54,931 nt of DNA from Myxococcus xanthus. GTDB taxonomy: Bacteria; Myxococcota; Myxococcia; Myxococcales; Myxococcaceae. Position 1 is the stretch's first letter. Each line of letters opens with the position of its first letter. The stretch lies in assembly GCF_013116825.1 (NCBI RefSeq), contig NZ_JABFNS010000052.1, forward strand, positions 1 through 54,931, given 5' to 3'. A program made the translations under genes and the position numbers. Of this stretch, positions 48,104 through 54,931 are shown piece by piece. The notes beneath the pieces are model-generated. The model did no database searches. It was given only the letters and a program-made list of their open reading frames with translations, and was not told the DNA's origin.

Positions 48104-49020
48104 AGACGTCACCTCGCATTCTCCTGGCTGGCCTCATGCTGGCCTGCACCCTGACGGCCAGCTCCGCGTTCGCGGCGCCGAAGAAGGCCACGCTGGGGGT
48201 CTTCCTCGCCACCACGCTCGCGGATGGCCAGGAGCGCTTCGAGTACGCGGAGGCCCTGGCCGCGCGGCTGACGGAGACCCTGGACACGCCCGTGGCCGCC
48301 AAGAGCTTCGGCCGCTACGAGGACTTCTCCCGCGCGGTGGCGGGCGGGATGGTGGACTTCGCGGTGGTGGACGCGTGGGCCGCGGTGCAACTGGGCGCGA
48401 AGGCGAAGCCGGTGGCCTGGGCCTCGCGCGCGGGTGACACGCAGCAGCGCTGGGCCATCGTCGCGTTGCAGCGCGGCGCGGTGAAGGACCTCGCCGGCAA
48501 GCGCCTGGCGCACGTGAAGGGCGCGGGCCCGGCGGACCCGAAGTTCGTCACCCACGTCGTGCTCGGTGGCGACCTGGACGCCCAGAAGCACTTCAAGCTG
48601 GCCCCCGTGCCGAACGTGGAGTCCGCGCTGAAGATGCTGGAGGCCAAGGGCGCGGAGGCGGCGCTCGTCCCGCTGGCGCACGTGCCGAAGGGCAAGGATG
48701 TGCGCGTGCTCTTCCGCAGTGGCCGGGTGCCGGGGGCCGTGCTGGTGGACCTGCGCAACCACGAGGCCGCGCTCACCGGCGCGCTGGGGAAGGTGGGCGC
48801 GGTGGCGCCCTTCGATGCCTTCGCGCGGCTCCAGGACAAGGACTTCGACGAGTTCAGCAAGCTCGTCACACGCGGCCCGCCGCGGCGTCAGCCCGTGCTG
48901 GCGGAAGGGGCGGAGCTTCACGTGGAGGCCGAGGTGCTGGTGCGCTCGGAGGAGCTGGGCCCCGCGCTTCCGTCCTTCGTTGGAGACCTCGCCGTCTCCG
49001 CGGAACAGCCGGACGACTGA
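48100..49020 (+). CDS. PhnD-like periplasmic substrate-binding protein
   Basis: Exported protein of 306 residues with a signal peptide (RILLAGLMLACTLTASSAFAA). The fold of type II periplasmic binding proteins of the PhnD/phosphate-phosphonate group is readable: LGVFLATTLADGQERFEYAE, FGRYEDFSRAVAGGMVDFAVVDAWAA, DLAGKRLAHVKGAGPADPKF and a second-lobe segment ending FDAFARLQDKDFDEFSKLV. No permease or ATPase lies next to it, so it may act as a ligand sensor or chaperone for the neighbouring receptor rather than in an ABC importer. Start ATG has GGAGGAG five bases upstream and overlaps the TPR stop. Confidence 0.82.
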   Translation: MKTSPRILLAGLMLACTLTASSAFAAPKKATLGVFLATTLADGQERFEYAEALAARLTETLDTPVAAKSFGRYEDFSRAVAGGMVDFAVVDAWAAVQLGAKAKPVAWASRAGDTQQRWAIVALQRGAVKDLAGKRLAHVKGAGPADPKFVTHVVLGGDLDAQKHFKLAPVPNVESALKMLEAKGAEAALVPLAHVPKGKDVRVLFRSGRVPGAVLVDLRNHEAALTGALGKVGAVAPFDAFARLQDKDFDEFSKLVTRGPPRRQPVLAEGAELHVEAEVLVRSEELGPALPSFVGDLAVSAEQPDD

Positions 49021-49216
49021 GCCTTTCCCGAGTTTCTAGAGAATGAGAGCCAGCGACTTGGCCCGGCGTTGTCTCTGGGGTAGCTTGAAAATGATGGCGT
49101 TGGTGTCCAGCCGAGAAACCGCGTTCCCCCGGACGCAAGCGCTGGCGCCGAGCCCGTCTCCGGGTCGTACGTACAGGACCTCGGGTGTCCATGCTCCACC
49201 CTTGGATGTGAGAACG

Positions 49217-51808
49217 ATGCACTCGACTCTGTTCGGTGAGCCGCGGCTGGGTGCGGCGAAGGCGGTTGCCGGTCGCCGCGCCCTGCGCGCCGGCCTGCCT
49301 CTTTCCATCATGCTGTGCGTGCTGTCCCTCGCCGTCCCTTCGAGCGCGGCGGCGCAGGCGGCCGCGGAGGCGGAGGCTCCCGCCAAGGTGAAGCGCCGGA
49401 AGCGGGTGGTGAAGCCCGCGGCCTCCGCGCGTCCCGCCGCGAAGACGGCGAAGAAGTCGAAGAAGCCCGTGAAGCCGCCCGTCGAGAACGCGGACGACCC
49501 GACGGCCGAGCCGGAGATTCCCGTCCTGGGGGGTGGGCCTGCCACGGATGAGCCGTCGCCCGCGAGCGCGCCGGCCCCCGTGCCCACGCCGCCGGCCGCC
49601 GCGCCCCTGACGCCGGCCATGCCCCTGACGGCCGAGCCCGCCTCACCGCAGGCGCTGCCGCCGGTCGGCGCGGACTTCAACCCGCCGGACGCGCCGACGC
49701 ATCTTTCGCCGGCCACCGCGACGCTGCCCGCGCATCCGCCCGCGCCCGCGTCGAACATCCCCATCAGCGCGCCCTTCGCGGAGCCGACCCTGGATCGCCC
49801 CTTGCCGCCGCAGTCCGGGCTCGCGGGCCTGGGCGTGGACCCGCTGGACGGCGCCGACGCGCTGGAGGAGTCCGTCAACCGCGTGCTGAGCGAGGCGGTG
49901 GTGACCACCGCCGGCAAGCGCAACCAGCGCATCTCCGACGTGCCCCTCACGGTGTCCTGGATTCCGGCCGACGAGCTGGAAGGCACCGGCCAGTTCACGC
50001 TGTGCGAGGCCATCCAGTACTTCCCCGGCATGGAGTGCCGCCGGGGCTCCATGCGCAAGGCGGCGGTGAGCGCGCGCGGCCTGGGCTCCAACTACCTGTC
50101 CAACCGACTGCTGCTGCTCCAGGACGGCCGTCCGCTGACGGACCCGTGGACGGGCCAGTTCTACGCGGACGAGACCACGCCGCTCACGAACCTCAAGCAG
50201 GTGGAGGTCATCCGCGGCCCGGGGTCCTCGCTGTACGGCTCCAACGCCTTCAGCGGCGTCATCAACGTCATCCAGCGCCAGCCGTCGGACCTCATCGAGA
50301 AGGGCAAGAACGTGGGCGCCGAGGCCCGGGTGCTGGCGGGCCAGGACCAGACGTGGCGTCTGCATGGCACCGTGGCGGGCCGTGGCGGTCCGGTGGAGGC
50401 GCTGCTGGGCTACTACGGCTTCGGCTCGGACGGCCCGCAGCTCTTCAACGACCCGCGCGTGGGCCGGGTGGACACCAACCAGGACTCGCTGGTGCACCAG
50501 GTCAACGGCAAGGTGCGCATCGGGCCCCTGGCGCTGGACGCGGACTTCACGGACGCGGAGATTGGCCGCCCGGGTGGCACGCACATCTCCACCGTGGGCA
50601 ACTGCGGTCGCTGCCACTACACGCCGAACGACTCCGAGTCGGTGCAGAACTTCAACGCGTCCGCGCAGGTGGACCAGCAAGTCACCGACAACCTGCGCCT
50701 CTTCGGCCAGGCGTACGGCTTCTTCAAGCGCCGCGACGTGCTGATGGAGAACGCCTTTGGCGGCGACCCCACCCGCGCGCTGGGCAAGCGGCGCCGGCTG
50801 GGCGGCGAGGCGCGCGCGCTGTGGACGGTGGGCGACCTCAACGTCACCTTCGGTGGTGACTTGAAGGCGGACGCCGTCAACGTGCCCAACGTCCTGCCCG
50901 AGCTGAGCATGGACGACACGCGGCAGACCATCCTGGGCGGCTTCGTGGACGCGGAGTACCGCCTCTTCAACCGGCTGGTGTTCGGCGCAGGTGCCCGTTA
51001 CGACCGCTACCAGATTCCGGAGCGCGTCTGGCAGAACCGCACGGACCAGGTTTCGCCGCGCGCCAGCGTCGTGTTCCACGCGGTGCCGGAGTTGCTGACG
51101 CTGCGCACCAACTACGGCCGCGCCTTCCGTGCGCCCACGTTGGCGGAGCTGGCCATCAACCAGCAGATGTACGCGGCCACACTGGTGGGCAACTCCAACC
51201 TTCGCGCGGAGACGCTGGACACCATCGAGGCATCAGTGGATTTCTGGCCCTTCGATCGGAGGGTGCGCCTGACGGGTACGGGCTTCTACAATCTGGCGAA
51301 GAACTTCATCAACCAGCAGCTCGTCTTCGGCTCTGTGTCGCAGTTCCAGAACCTGGGCGACGCGCGGGTGGCGGGCTTCGAGCTGGAGGCGGCCGCGCAG
51401 ATTCCGTCCATCAACTCGTCCTTCGACATCGCGTACCAGTTCCTCGACGCCAAGGCGCTGCCGTACGACGACGGCCCGCAGTCACCGTTGGACTACGCGC
51501 CGGCCCATCGCATCTACGCGCGTGGCCGGACCAACATCGGCAAGGTCGCCTTCGTGGAGCTGTACGCGCTGCTGGTGGGCTCACGTTATGACCCGGGCTT
51601 CGAGGTGGATGAGACGACGGGCCTGCCCACCACCCGTGTGCAGCTGCCCAGCTACGTCACGGCCAGCGCGCGGGTGGGCTTCAACGTCTACGACGGCATC
51701 TCCGTGTCGTTCCTTGGCTCCAACCTCTTCAACGCGAAGTACGAGGAGTCCCACGGTTTCCCAGCACCGCCCCAGTCGTTCTTCAGCGAAGTCAAGGTTC
51801 GATACTAG
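49217..51808 (+). CDS. TonB-dependent receptor with CXXCH motif
   Basis: Outer-membrane receptor of 863 residues. A signal peptide (GLPLSIMLCVLSLAVPSSAAAQA) is followed by an unusual Pro/Ala- and Lys-rich stretch of about 160 residues (57-215), then the plug domain (SEAVVTTAGKRNQRISDVPL, LCEAIQYFPGMECRRGSMRK, VSARGLGSNYLSNRLLLLQDG, VEVIRGPGSSLYGSNAFSGV) and the 22-strand-like barrel ending in the aromatic KVRY. A predicted extracellular loop contains Cys463-Gly-Arg-Cys466-His467, the signature for covalent haem attachment. The plug resembles those of haem, cobalamin and siderophore receptors; the ligand is unknown. The 196-base gap before it may hold its own promoter. The next gene starts three bases after its stop. 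Confidence 0.93.
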   Translation: MHSTLFGEPRLGAAKAVAGRRALRAGLPLSIMLCVLSLAVPSSAAAQAAAEAEAPAKVKRRKRVVKPAASARPAAKTAKKSKKPVKPPVENADDPTAEPEIPVLGGGPATDEPSPASAPAPVPTPPAAAPLTPAMPLTAEPASPQALPPVGADFNPPDAPTHLSPATATLPAHPPAPASNIPISAPFAEPTLDRPLPPQSGLAGLGVDPLDGADALEESVNRVLSEAVVTTAGKRNQRISDVPLTVSWIPADELEGTGQFTLCEAIQYFPGMECRRGSMRKAAVSARGLGSNYLSNRLLLLQDGRPLTDPWTGQFYADETTPLTNLKQVEVIRGPGSSLYGSNAFSGVINVIQRQPSDLIEKGKNVGAEARVLAGQDQTWRLHGTVAGRGGPVEALLGYYGFGSDGPQLFNDPRVGRVDTNQDSLVHQVNGKVRIGPLALDADFTDAEIGRPGGTHISTVGNCGRCHYTPNDSESVQNFNASAQVDQQVTDNLRLFGQAYGFFKRRDVLMENAFGGDPTRALGKRRRLGGEARALWTVGDLNVTFGGDLKADAVNVPNVLPELSMDDTRQTILGGFVDAEYRLFNRLVFGAGARYDRYQIPERVWQNRTDQVSPRASVVFHAVPELLTLRTNYGRAFRAPTLAELAINQQMYAATLVGNSNLRAETLDTIEASVDFWPFDRRVRLTGTGFYNLAKNFINQQLVFGSVSQFQNLGDARVAGFELEAAAQIPSINSSFDIAYQFLDAKALPYDDGPQSPLDYAPAHRIYARGRTNIGKVAFVELYALLVGSRYDPGFEVDETTGLPTTRVQLPSYVTASARVGFNVYDGISVSFLGSNLFNAKYEESHGFPAPPQSFFSEVKVRY

Positions 51809-51811
51809 CCC

Positions 51812-52654
51812 TTGAGTACCGCCCCCCACCTGGAGGCCGGCGGCCTCCTGTTGATCGCAGATGAGACGCTTTCTCCGGCGCTGGTGGAGCAGGCGGCTCC
51901 CGTCCTCGCACAGGGCGGCATGGCGCTTTGCCAGGGGCCTGGGTCGCCTTCGGGGCCCCGGCGCCTAGTGCTCTTCGACGGGAAGCTGACGCCCGCGCAC
52001 GCGGAGGCGCTGCGCGGCGAGCCGCCCGCGCTGCTGCTGGCGACACGGGCCTCCGACGGACGTCCCTCCGCGTGGGAGGTGCGCCTGTTGGGGGACCTGC
52101 TTCGCGGCGCGCCGCTGCTGCCCGCGGGGGCATCGCGTCACCGGCTTCAGTCGGTGGCGGACATCAACGCCACCGGTGAGGCCGCCGCGCAGGCCGTCAC
52201 GCAGGCGCGGGGTTCACGCACGGCGGCGGCGCTGGTGGGCGACGTGGTGCACGAACTGGCGGCCAACGCGATGTGGGACGCGCCGGTGGATGCGCAGGGC
52301 CAGCACCGGTACGCGCACCGCCGCTCCGAGGTCCGCGAGGTGGCGCCGGAGGACGCGTGCGAGCTGTCCTTCGTGGTGGAAGAGGGCCGCATGTGGTTGG
52401 AAGTCGTGGACCGCTTCGGTGGTCTGCGTCCGGGGCCCTTCGCCCGGGCGCTAGGAGGGTGGGGCGGGCGCGTCCAGGTGGATGCGTCCGGAGGAGGGGC
52501 GGGGCTGGGACTGCGGCGCATCCTGGAGCACAGCGATGTGGTGGCCGTCCGTGTGGCCGCTGGCCGTGAGTCACGAGTCCTGTGCGTGGTGGACCTGGGG
52601 GAGGCCCGCCGCCGCGCCACACAACCCAAGTCGCTGCTGTTCTGTCTTCAATGA
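51812..52654 (+). CDS. RsbW-like HATPase (anti-sigma/serine kinase type)
   Basis: Protein of 280 residues. The C-terminal half (about 120-262) is a GHKL ATPase of the RsbW/SpoIIAB kind: N box DVVHELAANAMWDAP (Glu148, Asn152), G1 VVDRFGGL (Asp200) and G2 SGGGAGLGL (226-233). There is no HisKA domain, so it is not an ordinary histidine kinase. The first 110 residues have alternating strands and helices (LLLIADETL, RRLVLFDGKL, PPALLLATRA) that could be a degenerate receiver, but the phospho-Asp site is unclear. Starts at a TTG three bases after the receptor stop and overlaps the next start by four bases. In partner switching such proteins phosphorylate STAS partners on Ser. Confidence 0.8.
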   Translation: MSTAPHLEAGGLLLIADETLSPALVEQAAPVLAQGGMALCQGPGSPSGPRRLVLFDGKLTPAHAEALRGEPPALLLATRASDGRPSAWEVRLLGDLLRGAPLLPAGASRHRLQSVADINATGEAAAQAVTQARGSRTAAALVGDVVHELAANAMWDAPVDAQGQHRYAHRRSEVREVAPEDACELSFVVEEGRMWLEVVDRFGGLRPGPFARALGGWGGRVQVDASGGGAGLGLRRILEHSDVVAVRVAAGRESRVLCVVDLGEARRRATQPKSLLFCLQ

Positions 52655-54931
52655 GGTCAGGGCCGGTGGATAGCCAGGTTTCCAACGCCATCATCAGCCG
52701 GCTCCGCGTGGGGACGATTACCCACGTCCGGATTTCCGGCGTCATCGACGAAACATTCCCACTGACGTCCGCCAGCCCGGAGATGAGCGGGCTGCTGGTG
52801 GTGGACCTGGGGCAGGTGGAGCGCATCAGCTCCTTCGGCGTGCGGCGGTGGATTGAGTTCGCCGCCAAGCTGCCCCAGGGGGCCCTGGGCCTCTACGTGG
52901 TCCACGCGCCGCCCGTCATCGTGGACCAGCTCAACATGGTGGAGGGCTTCGCCGGCGTCGCCCGCGTCCTCTCCGTGCTGGCGCCCTACACCTGCCGCGC
53001 CTGCAACGAGGACCGCCTGCGGCTGGTGAACCTGCTGGACGAGGCGCAGGTCATCTCCGAGGAGCGCGCGCCCGACCATTCCTGCCCCGTGTGTCAGGGG
53101 CCGCTGGAGTTCGCGGACCTGCCGGGCGAGTTCTTCGACTACGCGCGGCGGCAGCAATTCGGCCAGGTGGACCCGGTCGTCATGCGCTACCTGCGCGCCA
53201 GCATGCCGGCGGAGCAGCCGGAGCTGTCGCAGCACCTGAAGATCATCCAGGACGACATCACGTACATCACCCTGGCCAGCGCGCTGAAGGGGGACCTCAA
53301 CGTGCGCCGGCTGGCGTCGGGCCTGGAGGGCCGCGTCGGGTTCGACTTCAGCCACGTCAGCAAGGTGGAGCCGGAGGCCCTGCCGAAGCTGGAGCAGGTG
53401 CTGGAGACGGCGGCGCAGGGCGGGCACGTGGTGTTGTGCCGGGTTCCGCCGCCCGCGCTGGCGGTGCTGGCGCGCTCGGCCAAGGTGTTGCCGGTGCGGC
53501 TGGCCACGCTGTGGCTGCCGTGTGACTGCCGCAACTGCGGGCAGGTGAGCCACCAGCGCCTCCAGGCCGCGGACTACCTGGCCAGGTTGCGGGCGCAGGC
53601 GTCCGGCGTGGAGGTGCCGTGCCCCATCTGCGGCGGCAACGCGCGCGTCCCCCACATGCCCCAGCTCCAGGGGCTGCTGGCGCGGGTGCAGCTGACGGAC
53701 CGGCCGCTGGAGGACCTGGAGGCGCTGGAGACTCGCGCCCTCAGTCAGTACCTCTTCGGCGCCACGAACATCGACCCGGCGGCCCGCCAGGGCGCGTCCA
53801 CGGACATCTCCAACTCGCTGGGCAGCACCAAGCTGACCATCATCCGGCGGCTGGGGCAGGGCGGCATGGCGGAGGTCTTCCTCGCCAAGCAGGTGGGCGT
53901 GAAGGGCTTCGAGAAGTTCCTGGTGATGAAGAAGATTCTCCCGCAGTTCGCGGAGAACCCCGAGTTCGTCGACATGCTCTTCGCGGAGGCCCGCGCCAAC
54001 GCGCGGCTGACGCACCCGAACGTCGTGCAGACGTTCGACGTGGGCGTGTCCGACGGCGTCGCGTACATCCTCATGGAGTACGTGCGCGGGCCGGACCTGA
54101 AGAAGCTGGTCATCGAGCTGCGGCGCAAGGGCCTGGCGCTCCCGCTGGAGCATGCGCTGCGCATCGTCGCGGAGGTGGCCGCGGGCCTTCACTACGCCCA
54201 TGCCTACGTGGACCCCGCGGGCACGCCGCACCCGGTGGTGCACCGGGACGTCAGCCCGCACAACGTCCTCATCTCGCTGGACGGCGCCATCAAGCTGAGT
54301 GACTTCGGCATCGCCAAGGTGGCGGGCGAGGAGCACACGCAGGCGGGCGTGCTGAAGGGGAAGATTTCGTACATCTCCCCGGAGGCTGCGTCCGGGCGCA
54401 CGCTGGACGCGCGCAACGACGTGTTCGCGTTGGGCGTGGTGCTCTTCGAACTCCTCACCGGCACGCTCCCGTTTCGCCGGGACCACGACGCGGCGACGTT
54501 GCAAGCCATTGTCCGGGACCCCGCGCCAGTCCCTTCGCAGCTCAAGCCGAACATCCCGCAGGACGTCTCTGACCTCGTCCTCCGCGCGCTGGTGAAGGAC
54601 CCGGCGCGCCGCACGCCGTCCGCCGCCGCGCTGCGCGAGGAAATCGAAGCGGTGATGGCGCATCACCGGCTCAACTCGTCGCCCGCGGCGGTGGCCCAGT
54701 TCTTCCGGGACACGCTGGGGGACCGGCTGGTGGAGTTCGCGCCGTCCGCCGTCGGCGGGACGGGAAGCCACCCGCGTCCGGTGCCTTCGGGCAGCGGCAG
54801 CGGCAACATCGGCAGTGGGGAGATGGCCGCGCCCACGGATGGACGGACACCCAGCCGGGGCAGTGTGCCCATGGCCGGAAGCCGTCCTGGGATGGGCGGC
54901 AGTGGCGGCATTCCCCGCCCGGGCCCACCGG
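52651..54931 (+). CDS. dual STAS-like/zinc-ribbon Ser/Thr kinase (truncated by window end)
   Basis: The first 760 residues are visible; the gene runs off the window. A STAS-like domain (about 18-112) carries VVDLGQVERISSFGVRRW, where Ser61 aligns with the phosphorylated Ser of SpoIIAA. A zinc ribbon follows (Cys115, Cys118, Cys145, Cys148). A second STAS-like domain (about 203-290, GFDFSHVSKVEPEALPKL) has Glu-Pro-Glu at the phospho-Ser position, then a second zinc ribbon (Cys291/293/296 with Cys324/327). A Hanks-type kinase domain (395-670) has GQGGMAEVF, Lys427 or Lys428, HRDVSPHN with Asp533, and DFG at 551-553. A Gly/Ser/Pro-rich linker follows. The ATG overlaps the HATPase stop (ATGA), which ties the two together. 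Confidence 0.9.
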   Translation, partial: MRSGPVDSQVSNAIISRLRVGTITHVRISGVIDETFPLTSASPEMSGLLVVDLGQVERISSFGVRRWIEFAAKLPQGALGLYVVHAPPVIVDQLNMVEGFAGVARVLSVLAPYTCRACNEDRLRLVNLLDEAQVISEERAPDHSCPVCQGPLEFADLPGEFFDYARRQQFGQVDPVVMRYLRASMPAEQPELSQHLKIIQDDITYITLASALKGDLNVRRLASGLEGRVGFDFSHVSKVEPEALPKLEQVLETAAQGGHVVLCRVPPPALAVLARSAKVLPVRLATLWLPCDCRNCGQVSHQRLQAADYLARLRAQASGVEVPCPICGGNARVPHMPQLQGLLARVQLTDRPLEDLEALETRALSQYLFGATNIDPAARQGASTDISNSLGSTKLTIIRRLGQGGMAEVFLAKQVGVKGFEKFLVMKKILPQFAENPEFVDMLFAEARANARLTHPNVVQTFDVGVSDGVAYILMEYVRGPDLKKLVIELRRKGLALPLEHALRIVAEVAAGLHYAHAYVDPAGTPHPVVHRDVSPHNVLISLDGAIKLSDFGIAKVAGEEHTQAGVLKGKISYISPEAASGRTLDARNDVFALGVVLFELLTGTLPFRRDHDAATLQAIVRDPAPVPSQLKPNIPQDVSDLVLRALVKDPARRTPSAAALREEIEAVMAHHRLNSSPAAVAQFFRDTLGDRLVEFAPSAVGGTGSHPRPVPSGSGSGNIGSGEMAAPTDGRTPSRGSVPMAGSRPGMGGSGGIPRPGPP

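Noticed and set aside
49055..49075. possible sigma54 promoter before the TonB receptor
   Set aside because: A TTGGCC...TTGTC match lacks the conserved GC at -12 with the required spacing from the GG at -24.
52657..54771. 704-codon minus-strand open frame at the right end
   Set aside because: The plus strand encodes STAS-like, zinc-ribbon and kinase domains in one uninterrupted frame.

Overview
The window is about 70% GC with dense, strongly G/C-ending codons. It carries a two-module NRPS, several Ser/Thr kinases of the myxobacterial Pkn type, a sigma54 two-component pair, DUF2378 and PilZ (TIGR02266-like) proteins and many Cys- or Gly-rich lipoproteins. This fits a myxobacterium, most likely Myxococcaceae (Myxococcus/Corallococcus/Pyxidicoccus). 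No rRNA, tRNA, CRISPR array, transposase or phage gene was recognised.

Layout. (a) 62-6301: a two-module NRPS (A-PCP-C-A-PCP-reductase) whose start overlaps the probable end of an upstream gene. (b) 6335-10661, minus: a PEGA-domain outer-membrane-like protein, a TPR protein and a zinc-ribbon Ser/Thr kinase in one operon. (c) 10906-14071: a YihY/BrkB membrane protein, a decayed secreted-protein remnant and a YbiT-like ABC-F ATPase. (d) 14386-17321: tgt coupled to an MnmC-like methyltransferase, then an alpha/beta hydrolase. (e) 17404-18511: a 21-bp perfect palindrome, three degenerate ~98-bp tandem repeats and an orphan AbiEi-type antitoxin. (f) 18596-24558, minus: DUF2378, DUF3014, NtrB-like kinase, NtrC-like regulator and OmpA/Pal-like lipoprotein. 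(g) 24829-33026: a Pat-like CoA-ligase/GNAT protein, a DUF4142 lipoprotein, a sigma54-activator pseudogene, a Gly/Ser-rich lipoprotein, a DUF3516-type Ski2-like helicase and a small secreted protein. (h) 33278-42284: PEP carboxylase, an unknown protein, two lipoproteins (SGNH hydrolase and Cys-rich), a PilZ protein, a GNAT and the E1 beta/alpha subunits of a 2-oxoacid dehydrogenase. (i) 42410-54931: an M50 protease facing away from a long plus-strand block that runs off the window.

The last block (43788-54931) is the most interesting. In order it encodes a membrane SpoIIE-family phosphatase with HAMP, a large exported TPR protein, a PhnD-like periplasmic binding protein, a TonB-dependent receptor with a CXXCH motif, an RsbW-like HATPase, and a Ser/Thr kinase carrying two STAS-like/zinc-ribbon modules. 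Phosphatase, HATPase and STAS protein are the three parts of a partner switch. Here they are interleaved with an uptake receptor and binding protein, and the STAS part is fused to a second, eukaryotic-type kinase. I infer a sensory partner switch tied to outer-membrane substrate uptake; no sigma-factor output is visible in the window.

Most very long antisense open frames here are artefacts of high GC and were discarded. Start sites are often ambiguous (GTG/TTG starts and weak ribosome binding sites are common), and doubts are noted for each gene.
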